64,000 bases of DNA from Marinobacter profundi (GTDB taxonomy: Bacteria > Pseudomonadota > Gammaproteobacteria > Pseudomonadales > Oleiphilaceae): positions 186,001-250,000 of the forward strand of contig NZ_KZ319372.1 in NCBI RefSeq assembly GCF_002744715.1. Direction: 5' to 3'. Shown here piece after piece: positions 18,414 to 28,275 of the stretch (the first letter of the stretch is position 1; every line of letters starts with the position of its first letter). Under the pieces are notes generated by a model, which worked only from the letters and a program-made list of their open reading frames with translations, made no database searches and was not told the origin of the DNA. The position numbers were made by a program, and so were the translations under genes.

Positions 18414-18782
18414 TCAGCCGACTTCCCGGCCCCGGTAGATGACTTTTTTCTTCCGGGGCCGGCTCTCATCTGCCGCTGTTTCCCGTTCTCCCGCAATCCC
18501 TGTCCCGTCATCGGCGATAACCTGCCCGCGGTAGGTGCGCTGGTGGCCGTCACCTTCCTCGATGTTGAGCTGGGGCACCTGCGCCCTGAGGGTTTCCCAG
18601 GTTCGGGTCAGGTGGCTTGAGCGGGTTTTCCTGGCGTAGTCCGCCAGCTGCTGCTCCAGATGCTCTTCGGTGAGATGGAGTTTGACGCCGAATTCGGAAT
18701 GAATCAGCCGGCGACATTGATGGACCAGTTTCAGCAAACCTGGATCCAGTAACCAACTGCGTTCGGATGCCAGAAAAGTCAT
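18414..18782 (-). CDS. Hypothetical protein with two YRG motifs
   Basis: A 122-residue soluble protein I do not recognise. The N-terminal 70 residues look helical (SWLLDPGLLKLVHQCRRLIH, then HLTEEHLEQQLADYARKT). The C-terminal part holds two related short motifs, RTYRGQVI near residue 83 and VIYRGREVG at the very end, separated by a charged, disordered-looking linker. The YRG motif recalls DUF4278, but this is only a resemblance. It is the sole gene between the FadL-type gene and polA, both of which face it or run alongside it. Codon use looks like its neighbours. Confidence 0.6.
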   Translation of the reverse strand: MTFLASERSWLLDPGLLKLVHQCRRLIHSEFGVKLHLTEEHLEQQLADYARKTRSSHLTRTWETLRAQVPQLNIEEGDGHQRTYRGQVIADDGTGIAGERETAADESRPRKKKVIYRGREVG

Positions 18783-19096
18783 GGTAGCGAGCCTCGGAAT
18801 GGAGTGTCACAACAGGGCGCGGCCCCGGATACAGGTCCGGGTGTGCGTCAGACATGCTTTCTAAAGCGAATTCCGTGCCGGTTTGCCGGTAAGTTGCGCC
18901 GAGGGTACGGTTTGCCCCGTCGGCGGCGGCAAAAACGGTTGTCGCGTGGCTGAAGACGCTGGGAAGTGCTTTTTTTCAGTGCGTTACCGAAAAGCGGCGC
19001 CCCGTTATGGCGCTCAGGTGTGAGGCGTTAGCCCGCCTGGCCGCAAGGCCCGCCGGAACCCTGGTATCCGGCGGGTGATTGCAGCAGGGCGGGTTG
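18783..19096. other. Intergenic stretch between polA and the YRG gene
   Basis: No convincing reading frame is seen in these 314 bases. CCCGCCGG (19049-19056) pairs with CCGGCGGG (19068-19075) just after polA, but no U-tract follows. A T-run (GCTTTTTTTC) lies near 18967. I could not identify a promoter with confidence. Confidence 0.4.
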
Positions 19097-21814
19097 TCAG
19101 TGTGCCTCGTCCCAGTTGTTGCCCACGCCGGCTTCCACCAGCAGCGGAACGTCAAGGGAGGCTGCTGCGGACATCCGTTTGACCAGGCCGTCGCGGATGG
19201 GCTCGAGAACATCCTCGCGGACCTCCAGGATCAGTTCGTCGTGGACCTGCATGATCATCCGTGCGGTCTCCGGATGCTCGGTCAGCAGCCAGTTTTCCAC
19301 CTCCAGCATCGCCCGCTTGATGATGTCTGCGGCGGTGCCCTGCATCGGGGCGTTGATGGCGGTCCGTTCGGCGGCCTGCTGCAGCTGCTTGTTGCGGGCA
19401 TTGATCTCCGGCAGGTAGAGGCGACGGCCAAACAGGGTTTCCACAAAGCCGTCGTCGTGGGCCTGCTTGCGGATGTTGTCCATGTATTTCAGCACGCCCG
19501 GGTAGCGGTCGAAATAGCGGTCGATGTATTCCTGAGCGACGCCGCGGGCTACATCCAGCTGGCGGGCCAGGCCGAAGGCGGACATGCCGTAGATCAGTCC
19601 AAAGTTGATGGCCTTGGCGCTGCGGCGCTGGTCGCTGGTCACTGCGTCAAGGGCAACGCCAAACACTTCGGCAGCGGTGGCCTTATGGATGTCCTCGCCG
19701 TTGGCAAACGCGGTCAGTAACCCGGGATCGCCCGACAGGTGGGCCATGATCCGCAGTTCGATCTGCGAGTAATCCGCCGCCACCAACTTGTAGCCTGCGG
19801 GCGCAATGAAGGCCTGGCGGATGCGCCGACCCTGCTCGGTACGGATCGGAATATTCTGCAGGTTCGGCTCGGAGGAGGACAGCCGTCCGGTGGCGGTGAC
19901 CGCCTGGTGATAGGAGGTGTGGATGCGCCCGGTGCGGTGATGGATCAGCTCCGGCAGGGTATCGGTGTAGGTGGACTTGAGCTTGCTCAGGCTGCGGTGC
20001 TCCAGCAGCAGGCGGGGCAGTTCGTGCTCGTGGGCCAGCTCCTGGAGGACCGGTTCGGCGGTGGACGGGGCGCCCTTGGGGGTTTTCTTGATAACCGGCA
20101 GGCCCAGCTTGTCGTAGAAAATGGCTTGCAGCTGCTTGGTGGAGCCAAGGTTGAATTTCTCACCGGCGACCTCGTGGGCCTCCTGCTCCAGCTCGGCCAT
20201 GCGCTCGGCCAGCTCCTGGCTGTGCTGGCGCAGGGTGCTGGCGCTTACCATCGCTCCCCGTTGCTCCATGCGGGACAGTACGGGCACCAGCGGCAGGTCG
20301 ATCTCCTCATAGACGGACTTCAGGCGGCCGGTCTCTGCCAGTTTCGGGCGCAGGACCTGATGCAGGCGCAGGGTGATGTCGGCATCTTCCGCGGCATAGG
20401 GCCCGGCCTTGTCCAGTTCGATCTGGTTGAAGGTGAGCTGTTTGGCGCCCTTGCCGGCAATGGACTCGAAGGTGATGGTGCTCTCGCCAAGGTATTCCCG
20501 TGCCAGGCTGTCCATGTCATGGCGGGTGGCCACGGAGTTCAGCACGTATGACTCCAGCATGGTGTCTTCGGCAATGCCTTCCAGGTGGATGCCATGGTTG
20601 GCGAGTACGTTCTTGTCATATTTCAGGTTCTGGCCGAGCTTGGCCTTGTCCGGGTCTTCCAGCAACGGTTTCAGTTGGGCAAGTGCCTGGTCCCGGTCGA
20701 GCTGGTCCGGCGCCCCCATGTAATCGTGGGCCAGAGGAAGGTACGCGGCCTCGCCCGGTTCAATGGCGAACGACACCCCCACTATTTCGGCGTCCATATA
20801 ACGCAGGCTGGTGGTCTCTGTGTCGAAGGCAAACAGCGGCGCCTTGGCGAGCCGTTCCAGCCAGCGGTCCAGTTCGGCCTGGCTGGTGATAATGCTGTAG
20901 CGTTTGTCGGCCGGTGCGTCGGCTTGCGGCGCATCCGGGGTGGCCGCGTCGTCCTTGCTCTCGAGCTCATTGATCCAGGAGCGGAATTCATACTCGCGGA
21001 ACAGGTCGAGCAGCCGGGTGTCGTCCTGGTGAGGCAGCGGCAGGTCTTCGAGGCTGAAGTCCAGCTCGACATCGGTCTTGATGGTGGCCAGCTCGCGGGA
21101 GAGCGGCAGGGTATCCAGGGCCTCCCGCAGGTATTCGCCGATCTTGCCTTTCACCTCATCGGCACGGGCCATGATGGTATCGAGGTTGTGGTGTTCCTCC
21201 AGCCACTTCACCGCTGTCTTGGGGCCGCATTTGGTGACGCCGGGGATGTTGTCCACCTTGTCACCCACCAGGGCCAGGTAGTCGATGATCTGATCCGGGG
21301 TAACTCCGAACTTTTCCACCACGCCGTCGCGATCCATTCGTGTTTCGGTCATGGTATTGATCAGGGTGACATGGTCGCTCACCAGCTGGGCCATGTCCTT
21401 GTCACCGGTGGAAATGACGACGTCGATGCCCTTGCGGGTGGCCTCATGGGCCAGGGTGCCAATGACATCGTCCGCCTCCACCTCCGGAATGATCAGCAGC
21501 GGCAGCCCCATGGCACGGACAATGTCATGGATCGGCTGGATCTGGCTGGCCAGGTCTTCCGGCATCGGTGGCCGGTTGGCCTTGTATTCGGCGAACATGG
21601 CGTGACGAAAGGTTTTGCCTTTGGCATCGAAGACCACCACCACTTTCGAGCCGGGAAAATCCTGTTCCAGCCGCCGCAGCATGCTGATGACCCCCTTGAT
21701 CGCTCCGGTCGGCTGGTTCTTGCTGGTCGTCAGCGGGGGAAGGGCATGATATGCCCGGAACAGGTAGGAGGAACCGTCCACAAGGACGACCGGCGGGGTC
21801 TGCTGCTGACTCAT
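19097..21814 (-). CDS. polA: DNA polymerase I
   Basis: A 905-residue three-domain repair and Okazaki-processing polymerase. The N-terminal 5'-3' exonuclease (LVDGSSYLFRAYHA, STGDKDMAQLV, GDKVDNIPGV), the 3'-5' exonuclease with the intact DxE in FAFDTETTSLRYMD, and the polymerase palm motifs (AADYSQIELRIMAHLSGD, RRSAKAINFGLIYGMS, VHDELILEV) are all present, so proofreading should be active. I start at ATG 21814 (MSQQQTPPVVLVDGSSY); an upstream in-frame opening at 21874 adds 20 residues unlike the family. It is divergent from a DUF2782 gene, as in Pseudomonas. Confidence 0.96.
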   Translation of the reverse strand: MSQQQTPPVVLVDGSSYLFRAYHALPPLTTSKNQPTGAIKGVISMLRRLEQDFPGSKVVVVFDAKGKTFRHAMFAEYKANRPPMPEDLASQIQPIHDIVRAMGLPLLIIPEVEADDVIGTLAHEATRKGIDVVISTGDKDMAQLVSDHVTLINTMTETRMDRDGVVEKFGVTPDQIIDYLALVGDKVDNIPGVTKCGPKTAVKWLEEHHNLDTIMARADEVKGKIGEYLREALDTLPLSRELATIKTDVELDFSLEDLPLPHQDDTRLLDLFREYEFRSWINELESKDDAATPDAPQADAPADKRYSIITSQAELDRWLERLAKAPLFAFDTETTSLRYMDAEIVGVSFAIEPGEAAYLPLAHDYMGAPDQLDRDQALAQLKPLLEDPDKAKLGQNLKYDKNVLANHGIHLEGIAEDTMLESYVLNSVATRHDMDSLAREYLGESTITFESIAGKGAKQLTFNQIELDKAGPYAAEDADITLRLHQVLRPKLAETGRLKSVYEEIDLPLVPVLSRMEQRGAMVSASTLRQHSQELAERMAELEQEAHEVAGEKFNLGSTKQLQAIFYDKLGLPVIKKTPKGAPSTAEPVLQELAHEHELPRLLLEHRSLSKLKSTYTDTLPELIHHRTGRIHTSYHQAVTATGRLSSSEPNLQNIPIRTEQGRRIRQAFIAPAGYKLVAADYSQIELRIMAHLSGDPGLLTAFANGEDIHKATAAEVFGVALDAVTSDQRRSAKAINFGLIYGMSAFGLARQLDVARGVAQEYIDRYFDRYPGVLKYMDNIRKQAHDDGFVETLFGRRLYLPEINARNKQLQQAAERTAINAPMQGTAADIIKRAMLEVENWLLTEHPETARMIMQVHDELILEVREDVLEPIRDGLVKRMSAAASLDVPLLVEAGVGNNWDEAH

Positions 21815-21921
21815 ATCAAATCGGGTCCGATATATAGATTGAAGCCTGTCGGCGCATGTGCAACTCTTTAGCAAAGCGCACGCGCACGGTGGTTGCGTTG
21901 TTCAATGCCCTGAAGAGTAAC

Positions 21922-22257
21922 ATGAAAATGAAACGATTCCCCGGTCTGCCCCTGCTGTTGTGTGTCCTGCCACTGACGGCTGCTGCCCAGCAGTCGGAGC
22001 CGCCAATTGTTGTTGAAACACCGAAAGAGCCGGTAGTGATTTCTGACTACCAGTCATCGCCGGATGCCCCCCAGATTATCATTCGCCCGGGCGACAACGA
22101 GGTGTTCTATGAGTACCGGGTCAACGGTGAGCTGGTTGAGATCAAGGTGGTACCCGCGGTCGGTCCCTCTTATTACCTGGTGCCTGCCGAAGGCGGCTGG
22201 ATCCGGGAGGACCAGTCGCAGACCCTGATCCCGAGCTGGGTCATTTTCCGCTGGTAG
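21922..22257 (+). CDS. DUF2782 exported protein
   Basis: A 111-residue secreted protein with a signal peptide (MKMKRFPGLPLLLCVLPLTA, cleavage near AAA-Q). The mature part shows IIIRPGDNEVFYEYRVNGELVEIKVVPAVGPSYYLVP, the DUF2782 signature. These genes are usually divergent from polA and often precede thrB; the function is unknown. I took ATG 21922 because it begins the signal peptide; an upstream ATG at 21856 would add 22 residues overlapping the polA leader. Confidence 0.85.
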   Translation: MKMKRFPGLPLLLCVLPLTAAAQQSEPPIVVETPKEPVVISDYQSSPDAPQIIIRPGDNEVFYEYRVNGELVEIKVVPAVGPSYYLVPAEGGWIREDQSQTLIPSWVIFRW

Positions 22258-22286
22258 CCCGGGCTCCCGCCGGGCTGCCGGCTTTT
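22256..22286 (+). terminator. Weak terminator after DUF2782 gene
   Basis: AGCCCGG (22256-22262, overlapping the stop codon) pairs with CCGGGCT (22270-22276), followed by GCCGGCTTTT. The U-tract is short and offset, so efficiency is doubtful. Confidence 0.4.
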
Positions 22287-22403
22287 AGTATGAACACTCT
22301 AATTTTTAGTCGTAACCTGAGCCTGTCTTAGAGCTCCGGCATGGATGTGCCGGCCAATTGCGGATGTGTTTGTCATCCATCAGTCAGGATCAGGAGAGTT
22401 ATC

Positions 22404-22817
22404 ATGGGTAAGCTCAAAACCTATCAGGAACAACTGCAGGAAATCGTCGACAAGGGCATCAATGCAGCGGAAGAGCAGCAGAAGAAACTGGCGGCCAAGC
22501 CGTTCGAGTATGCCGAGAAGCTGGAAGCCGAGGCCCGTGAATACAGCGTCAAGAACCTGCGCAAGCGTTACAACGGTTATAGCGACAGCCTGTTCGAGCA
22601 GCTGCGCACTCTGAACAGCCGTTTCGGTAATTTTGCTGCCGATCTGGTGGCGAAAATCGAGAAGGAAGCGGCCGAAGGTGCGGATGCGGTTTCCGAGGTT
22701 GCTGAAGAGGTTGCCGAGGCTGCGCAGGACGCCAAGGGTCTTGTCGCCGAGAAGAAGCCGGCAGCCCGCAAGAGCACTGCCCGCAAGCCTGCTGCCAAGA
22801 AGGCGACGACGGCCTGA
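22404..22817 (+). CDS. Phasin-like protein with histone H1-like Ala/Lys tail
   Basis: A 137-residue protein. The first 95 residues are helical and charged (QEQLQEIVDKGINAAEEQQKKLAAKPFEYAEKLEAEAREY ... is one continuous heptad-like region), resembling phasin or PhaI/PhaF N-terminal domains. The end, AEKKPAARKSTARKPAAKK, is a basic AK-rich tail like that of PhaF or H1-type nucleoid proteins. In Pseudomonas, PhaF coats polyhydroxyalkanoate granules and binds DNA with such a tail. No pha genes are nearby, so granule binding is an inference. ATG 22404 has CAGGAGAG 5 bases upstream; an in-frame ATG at 22341 lacks one. A strong terminator follows. Confidence 0.72.
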   Translation: MGKLKTYQEQLQEIVDKGINAAEEQQKKLAAKPFEYAEKLEAEAREYSVKNLRKRYNGYSDSLFEQLRTLNSRFGNFAADLVAKIEKEAAEGADAVSEVAEEVAEAAQDAKGLVAEKKPAARKSTARKPAAKKATTA

Positions 22818-22840
22818 TGGGCGTCACTTGCTGAAACCAA

Positions 22841-22870
22841 AAGCCCCGGCACACTGCCGGGGCTTTTTTT
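22841..22870 (+). terminator. Rho-independent terminator
   Basis: AAGCCCCGGC, a 5-base loop, GCCGGGGCTT and a run of T residues form a textbook terminator 24 bases after the phasin-like gene. The AAAA before the stem allows some activity for the convergent DUF4124 gene. Confidence 0.92.
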
Positions 22871-22895
22871 CGGCCGGTTAGCGCGCGTTGCGGGA

Positions 22896-23564
22896 TCAGT
22901 CCTGGCTCTGCTGGTCGCTGTTTTCGGCCTGGGGTTTTTCCAGTGGCAGGGTGCGCTTTTTGCCGGTAACCATTTCAAGGCGCTCGATATCCCCGACGAA
23001 CTCCGCTTTCAGGTTTTCGATGGCCTGGTTCTGCGTCTCGATTTCCGCTTCAATATCCTGGATCTGGTTCTGCAACCGGTCTATTTTCTTGCGGGTGGGT
23101 TCCGGAATCTCGCGTCCGGAACGTTCGAGGTCTGCGGCCCGGCTCTGTTCATTGTTGAGCTGGCTGGTCACCAGGGTGATATTGCCCTGCTTGAGCTGGT
23201 TCAGGCTCTGCATTTCCTGGATCTTGCGGTGCATTGCCCGGACCGCGTCATCGGGGTGACTGTAGCGCTTCAGTAGCAGTTCATCCTGCTCGCGCTGACG
23301 CAGGGCGGCTTCTTCCCGCGCCTTTTCGGCTTTTCTGGCAGCGATTTCTTCGGCACTGGGGGCAGGGGGAACGGTGTCCACAACCCGGCCCTTGCTGTTG
23401 AGAATGTCGTAACCGCGTTTGGACGCCTCGTGGGGGACGGTGTTACTGATCACGGTCCGGCCATTGTCGTCCTTATAGCGGTACATCTGGGCTTCGGCTG
23501 TTGCAGCGGCCAGCATCAGGGCTGTAATCGCAGCAGCTACGGGAAGTCGGGTCAGGCGTTTCAT
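22896..23564 (-). CDS. DUF4124 domain exported coiled-coil protein
   Basis: A 222-residue secreted protein with a signal peptide ending near TAEA-Q (residue 25). The short DUF4124 domain follows (MYRYKDDNGRTVISNTVPHEASKRGYDIL). Residues about 70-205 form long charged helices with coiled-coil character, including KIDRLQNQIQDIEAEIE and NQAIENLKAEF. The family is common in gammaproteobacterial periplasm and has no established role. It lies 91 bases downstream of pyrE in the same direction. Confidence 0.85.
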   Translation of the reverse strand: MKRLTRLPVAAAITALMLAAATAEAQMYRYKDDNGRTVISNTVPHEASKRGYDILNSKGRVVDTVPPAPSAEEIAARKAEKAREEAALRQREQDELLLKRYSHPDDAVRAMHRKIQEMQSLNQLKQGNITLVTSQLNNEQSRAADLERSGREIPEPTRKKIDRLQNQIQDIEAEIETQNQAIENLKAEFVGDIERLEMVTGKKRTLPLEKPQAENSDQQSQD

Positions 23565-23655
23565 GGCGTCTACAGCTTACTCCGGTTAAAGCGGGCAAAT
23601 GACCTGGCTAGCATAGCAAAACCGGCTGCCAGTTCCATGCCCGGTTTCACAGGCC

Positions 23656-24294
23656 TCAGATTCCGTAGGTTGACCGGTAGTCGGCGACTTTGCGGGCATG
23701 CTCGTCAAAGCCCGGCTGGGACTTGAGGTAGTCCAGTACCTGGTTGAGCTGGATGATGCTGACCACGGGAATGCCGAACTCCGCCTCGACTTCCTGTATC
23801 GCAGACAACTCGCCGTTGCCCCGTTCCTGGCGGTCCAGCGCAATGAGGACGCCGGCAGGTTCGGCGCCGGCGGCGCGGATCAGTTCGATGGATTCGCGAA
23901 TGGCGGTGCCTGCGGTGATGACATCATCGACAATCAGCACCTTGCCCTGCAGGGCGGCGCCGACAATGTTGCCGCCCTCGCCATGATCCTTCTTTTCCTT
24001 GCGGTTGAAGGCAAAGGGGCGGCTGTCGCCGGTTTCCGCAAGGGCCATCGCGGTGGCGGTGGCCAAGGGAATGCCCTTATAGGCGGGGCCGAAAATGATG
24101 TCATAATTCAGGCCGCTGCGCCGGAGTGCTGAGGCGTAGGCGCGGCTGAGCTGCACCAGGTCGTCACCGGTATTGAACAGCCCGGCATTGAAAAAATACG
24201 GGCTGGTGCGACCGGATTTCAGGGTGAACTCGCCAAAACGAAGGACGTTCCGGCTGATGGCAAATTCGATAAAATCGTGCTGATAGTCGTGCAT
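23656..24294 (-). CDS. pyrE: Orotate phosphoribosyltransferase
   Basis: A 212-residue type I PRTase that joins orotate and PRPP to form OMP in pyrimidine synthesis. The start [34 protein letters not shown]... has the family N-terminus, and the PRPP loop [15 protein letters not shown] is intact; [13 protein letters not shown] is the catalytic flexible loop. I start at 24294; an upstream in-frame ATG at 24348 would run into the promoter of the divergent crc gene. The pyrE/crc divergence matches Pseudomonas. Confidence 0.96.
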   Translation of the reverse strand: MHDYQHDFIEFAISRNVLRFGEFTLKSGRTSPYFFNAGLFNTGDDLVQLSRAYASALRRSGLNYDIIFGPAYKGIPLATATAMALAETGDSRPFAFNRKEKKDHGEGGNIVGAALQGKVLIVDDVITAGTAIRESIELIRAAGAEPAGVLIALDRQERGNGELSAIQEVEAEFGIPVVSIIQLNQVLDYLKSQPGFDEHARKVADYRSTYGI

Positions 24295-24319
24295 GGCAAG
24301 GTTTCTGGCGGGTCCGGTT

Positions 24320-24348
24320 CTTTCAAAAGCGCGTAAAAACGGTATCAT
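24320..24348 (+). promoter_or_regulatory. Possible promoter of crc
   Basis: TATCAT at 24343-24348 could be the -10 element, 28 bases before the crc start; the matching -35 (TTTCAA, 16 bases upstream) is weak. Confidence 0.38.
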
Positions 24349-24375
24349 ACACTCAAACCGAATCAGGGAACATGT

Positions 24376-25182
24376 ATGCGGGTAGTATCAATCAGCGTCA
24401 ATGGCCTGGCTCAGGCCGTTGAAAAGGGCTTTTTTGACTGGCTGGCCGCGCAGGATGCCGACGTGGTCTGTGTCCAGGATCACCGCATGCGCGCCTATGA
24501 GATCGAAGATTACAATCTCATCCCCAAAGGCTACGAAGCCTATTTTATTGACGGCGAAAAGAACGAGGACGGCGGTGTCGGTATCTACACCCGTCATTTC
24601 CCGAAAGCCATCATGTACGGATTTGCCAATGAGCAGGCGGATCGTGAAGGTCGATTCATCCAGGCCGATTTCGACAAGGTCAGTGTTGCGTGTGTCCTTG
24701 CGCCCTGTGCCCTGGGCAAGGAAGACGATCCCATCGGTGATAATGACCTGACCGCGCTGGACCATAAAGATGACTTTATGGAGGCGTTTGGCCTGCACAT
24801 GCAGAAAACCCTGCGCAAGCGCCGCCAGTTCATCTTCTGCGCCAACCTGCAAACCGCACACCACGTTACTGACGCCAGTTCCCGCTACCACAAGCTGGAC
24901 GTATCCGGTTTTCTGCCCCACGAGCGTGCGTGGCTCGACCGGCTGTTCGACGAGATGGGTTGCATCGACGCCTTCCGCGAGATCAACAAGCAAAGCAATC
25001 AGTTCACCTGGTGGCCGGAGTGGGCCGAAGGCTGGCGCAAGAATGCGGGTATTCGCGTTGATTACCAGTTGCTGACGCCTGGCATCCGCAAGACCATTCT
25101 TGATGGCTGGATCGACGATGGCACCCGGTTTTCCGATCATGCGCCGGTAGTGATGGATTACGACATCGAAATCGGCTTCTGA
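24376..25182 (+). CDS. crc: Catabolite repression control protein Crc (degenerate ExoIII fold)
   Basis: A 268-residue member of the exonuclease III/AP endonuclease fold. It sits between pyrE and rph exactly where Pseudomonas has crc and begins [23 protein letters not shown], close to Pseudomonas Crc. Of the ExoIII catalytic set, N9, D229 and H255 (SDHAPV) remain, but the metal-binding Glu is replaced (VCVQD, D35) and the Asp of GDxN is Ala (FCANL, A156). Pseudomonas Crc is likewise catalytically dead and works by stabilising Hfq on A-rich mRNA leaders. I infer the same here, supported by the CrcZ-like RNA at 56941-57321. A weakly active nuclease cannot be excluded from sequence. Confidence 0.82.
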   Translation: MRVVSISVNGLAQAVEKGFFDWLAAQDADVVCVQDHRMRAYEIEDYNLIPKGYEAYFIDGEKNEDGGVGIYTRHFPKAIMYGFANEQADREGRFIQADFDKVSVACVLAPCALGKEDDPIGDNDLTALDHKDDFMEAFGLHMQKTLRKRRQFIFCANLQTAHHVTDASSRYHKLDVSGFLPHERAWLDRLFDEMGCIDAFREINKQSNQFTWWPEWAEGWRKNAGIRVDYQLLTPGIRKTILDGWIDDGTRFSDHAPVVMDYDIEIGF

Positions 25183-25199
25183 TAATCTGCAGTGAAATA

Positions 25200-25234
25200 A
25201 GCGTGTCCGGAGCCGGTCGGTTGCCGGACACGCT
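25200..25234. terminator. Hairpin between convergent crc and rph
   Basis: AGCGTGTCCGG (25200-25210) pairs with CCGGACACGCT (25224-25234). On the - strand TTATTT follows the stem, so it probably ends rph transcription; on the + strand there is no U-tract. Confidence 0.6.
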
Positions 25235-25248
25235 CTAGAATCCGCGGG

Positions 25249-25965
25249 TCAGGCTGACAGCGCTTCCTGCTGGATCTCGAACAGTCTCGTAATGCCCTGC
25301 CTGGCCAGTGTCAGCATGCTGTCCAGCTCCTCCTGGACGAACGGCGCACCTTCGGCGGTGCCCTGAATCTCAATGAAGCCACCCTGATCCGTCATGATCA
25401 CGTTCATGTCCGTCTCGGCCTCGGAGTCTTCCGGGTAGTCCAGGTCCACCACCGGAGTTCCCTTGTAGACACCCACTGACACTGCGGCAACCATCTGCTT
25501 CAGCGGTGATTTCTTCAGGCGTTTTTCCGCGACCAGATGGTTCAGGGCATCCACCAGCGCGACGCAGCCGCCGGTGATGGCGGCGGTCCGGGTGCCACCA
25601 TCGGCCTGGATGACGTCACAATCCACCGTAATGGTGTGCTCGCCAAGGGCGCTCAGGTCCACCGCGGCCCGCAGCGAACGGCCGATCAGGCGCTGGATTT
25701 CGACGGTACGGCCGCCCTGCTTGCCACGGGCGGCTTCCCGCCCCATGCGACTGCCGGTGGAGCGCGGCAACATGCCGTATTCTGCGGTAATCCAGCCTTT
25801 GCCTTCGCCGCGCAGGAATGGCGGCACCTTGTTTTCCACCGAAGCGGTGCAGATGACCTTGGTGTCGCCGAACTCGATCAGTACGGAACCCTCGGCGTGA
25901 CGGGTGTAATGGCGGGTAATTCGGATATCTCTCGGTTGTTCCGGAGTTCTTCCGCTGGGTCGCAT
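25249..25965 (-). CDS. rph: Ribonuclease PH
   Basis: A 238-residue phosphorolytic 3'-5' exoribonuclease that trims tRNA 3' ends. The N-terminus [20 protein letters not shown], the RNase PH motif [19 protein letters not shown] and the [18 protein letters not shown] catalytic region are intact. I start at ATG 25965, which gives the same length as E. coli Rph; longer in-frame openings to 26259 run through the yicC promoter. It is divergent from yicC. Confidence 0.96.
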   Translation of the reverse strand: MRPSGRTPEQPRDIRITRHYTRHAEGSVLIEFGDTKVICTASVENKVPPFLRGEGKGWITAEYGMLPRSTGSRMGREAARGKQGGRTVEIQRLIGRSLRAAVDLSALGEHTITVDCDVIQADGGTRTAAITGGCVALVDALNHLVAEKRLKKSPLKQMVAAVSVGVYKGTPVVDLDYPEDSEAETDMNVIMTDQGGFIEIQGTAEGAPFVQEELDSMLTLARQGITRLFEIQQEALSA

Positions 25966-26156
25966 AAAAGGTCCTGGTGTCTGTGGTGAGTGTCCGGGAA
26001 TGGTCCCGGCCGAAAGTATGAAGTGAGGGCGGAGTATAGCATGGTCGGCGGCTTGTCCGGGGATGCCCCGGCGAGGCTTTGGTCGGGTTCGCCGCCGGGG
26101 GCGGGTGCCTGCTAAACTGTAGGTCTTTGTCACCAAGCCTCGATTGGGGAGCTGAA

Positions 26157-27023
26157 ATGATCCGGAGCATGACCGCCTTTGCCCGCCAGGACACCCAGGA
26201 TGACTGGGGAACGTTGACCTGCGAGATCCGTACCGTGAATCACCGTTACCTGGAGCCATCCTTCCGCCTGCCCGAGGCCCTGCGAGAGCTGGAGAACAGC
26301 TTCCGTGAAACCCTTCGCCAACAGCTCAAGCGAGGCAAGGTGGACGTTGCCATGCGCCTGCAGGCAAGGGAGGGCGCCGATGCCCGGTTCGAGATCAGTG
26401 ATGAGATGGCCCGCGCAGTCAACGACGCCGCAAACCACATCAATCGCTTGCTGGATAACCCCGCGCACATCAACGCGCTGGATGTCCTGCGCTGGCCCGG
26501 CGTGTTATCCGTGGCAGAGCAGGACTACGGTCCGGCCCGGGAAGCTGCCAATGAGCTGTTTCGCCGCACCCTGGAGGAGCTTGTGATTGTCCGTGAGCGG
26601 GAGGGCGAGCGTTTGCGCCCGCTGTTTGAGGATCGCCTCGAGGCCATGGCCCACGGGGTTGAAGAGGTCCGCACGCGGATGCCGGAATTGCTGACAGCCC
26701 AGGAACATGCGCTGCGGGAACGCTTCGAGAAGGCCAGGGTGGAGCTTGACAGTGATCGCATTGCCCAGGAGATGGTGATGCTGGCGCAGAAGAGCGATGT
26801 GGCGGAGGAACTGGATCGCCTGCAGACCCACATCCACGAGGTCCGGGATACCCTGCAAAGCGATGAGGCGATCGGCCGTCGCCTGGATTTCCTGATGCAG
26901 GAGCTGAACCGCGAGGCCAATACCCTGAGCAGCAAGAGTATTGATGCCCGGGTGACGAAAGTGGCGGTGGACCTCAAGGTGCTCATCGAACAGATGCGCG
27001 AGCAGGTGCAGAACCTGGAATAA
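26157..27023 (+). CDS. yicC: YicC family endoribonuclease
   Basis: A 288-residue protein with the family N-terminus [11 protein letters not shown], then [18 protein letters not shown], and the C-terminal DUF1732 part ([22 protein letters not shown]). YicC proteins have been shown to be endoribonucleases that influence small-RNA levels in E. coli. I start at ATG 26157 with GGGGAGCTGAA upstream; the longer in-frame opening at 26079 adds 26 residues not seen in the family. It runs in the same direction as gmk, 119 bases ahead. Confidence 0.94.
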   Translation: MIRSMTAFARQDTQDDWGTLTCEIRTVNHRYLEPSFRLPEALRELENSFRETLRQQLKRGKVDVAMRLQAREGADARFEISDEMARAVNDAANHINRLLDNPAHINALDVLRWPGVLSVAEQDYGPAREAANELFRRTLEELVIVREREGERLRPLFEDRLEAMAHGVEEVRTRMPELLTAQEHALRERFEKARVELDSDRIAQEMVMLAQKSDVAEELDRLQTHIHEVRDTLQSDEAIGRRLDFLMQELNREANTLSSKSIDARVTKVAVDLKVLIEQMREQVQNLE

Positions 27024-27034
27024 GCCGGACCTGA

Positions 27035-27775
<741 letters not shown>

Positions 27776-27921
27776 TCAGGCGTTTAGTTGTATACAAATT
27801 GAGCCGATCACAGTAAACTGTGCGGTCTGCTGATTTCTGCGCCTGCTGGCCGGCTGCGTTTCACCGACGCAAGGCTGGCGGGCGCGCCTCAAGCTATTTG
27901 ATCATTACAGTCGGGGAAGTT

Positions 27922-28134
27922 ATGGCACGAGTTACCGTTGAAGATTGCCTGGAGAACGTGGACAACCGGTTTCAGCTGGTCATGCTGGCCACCAAGCGTG
28001 CACGCCAGATTGCCACCAAGGGTTACGAGCCGCTGGTGCCGGAAGAAAATGACAAGCCTACGGTTATTGCTCTGCGTGAAATTGCCGAAGGCAAGATCAC
28101 TCGCAGTCTGCTGACTCAGGATGATGATGAGTAA
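27922..28134 (+). CDS. rpoZ: RNA polymerase omega subunit
   Basis: A 70-residue subunit that folds around the beta-prime C-terminus. It begins [20 protein letters not shown] and has the conserved [14 protein letters not shown]. In E. coli, omega forms part of ppGpp site 1, which suits its position just before spoT. GGGGAAG lies 8 bases upstream of ATG 27922. An intergenic terminator separates it from spoT. Confidence 0.96.
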   Translation: MARVTVEDCLENVDNRFQLVMLATKRARQIATKGYEPLVPEENDKPTVIALREIAEGKITRSLLTQDDDE

Positions 28135-28212
28135 AAACCGATTCAGTGCCGGCTGAGGCATTGAAATCTGTCCTGACGGTTTTATAGTGTAACTGTACAG
28201 GACATCGGAAGG

Positions 28213-28240
28213 ACCCGAATGCTTGCATTCGGGTTTTTTT
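28213..28240 (+). terminator. Terminator between rpoZ and spoT
   Basis: ACCCGAATGC, TT, GCATTCGGGT and then TTTTTT form a near-perfect terminator 80 bases past rpoZ and 36 bases before the chosen spoT start. spoT must rely on readthrough or on a promoter inside this gap, which I could not identify. Confidence 0.9.
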
Positions 28241-28275
28241 GTCCCTCAATTTCACAGACTGTCTGCGGAGGCGCG

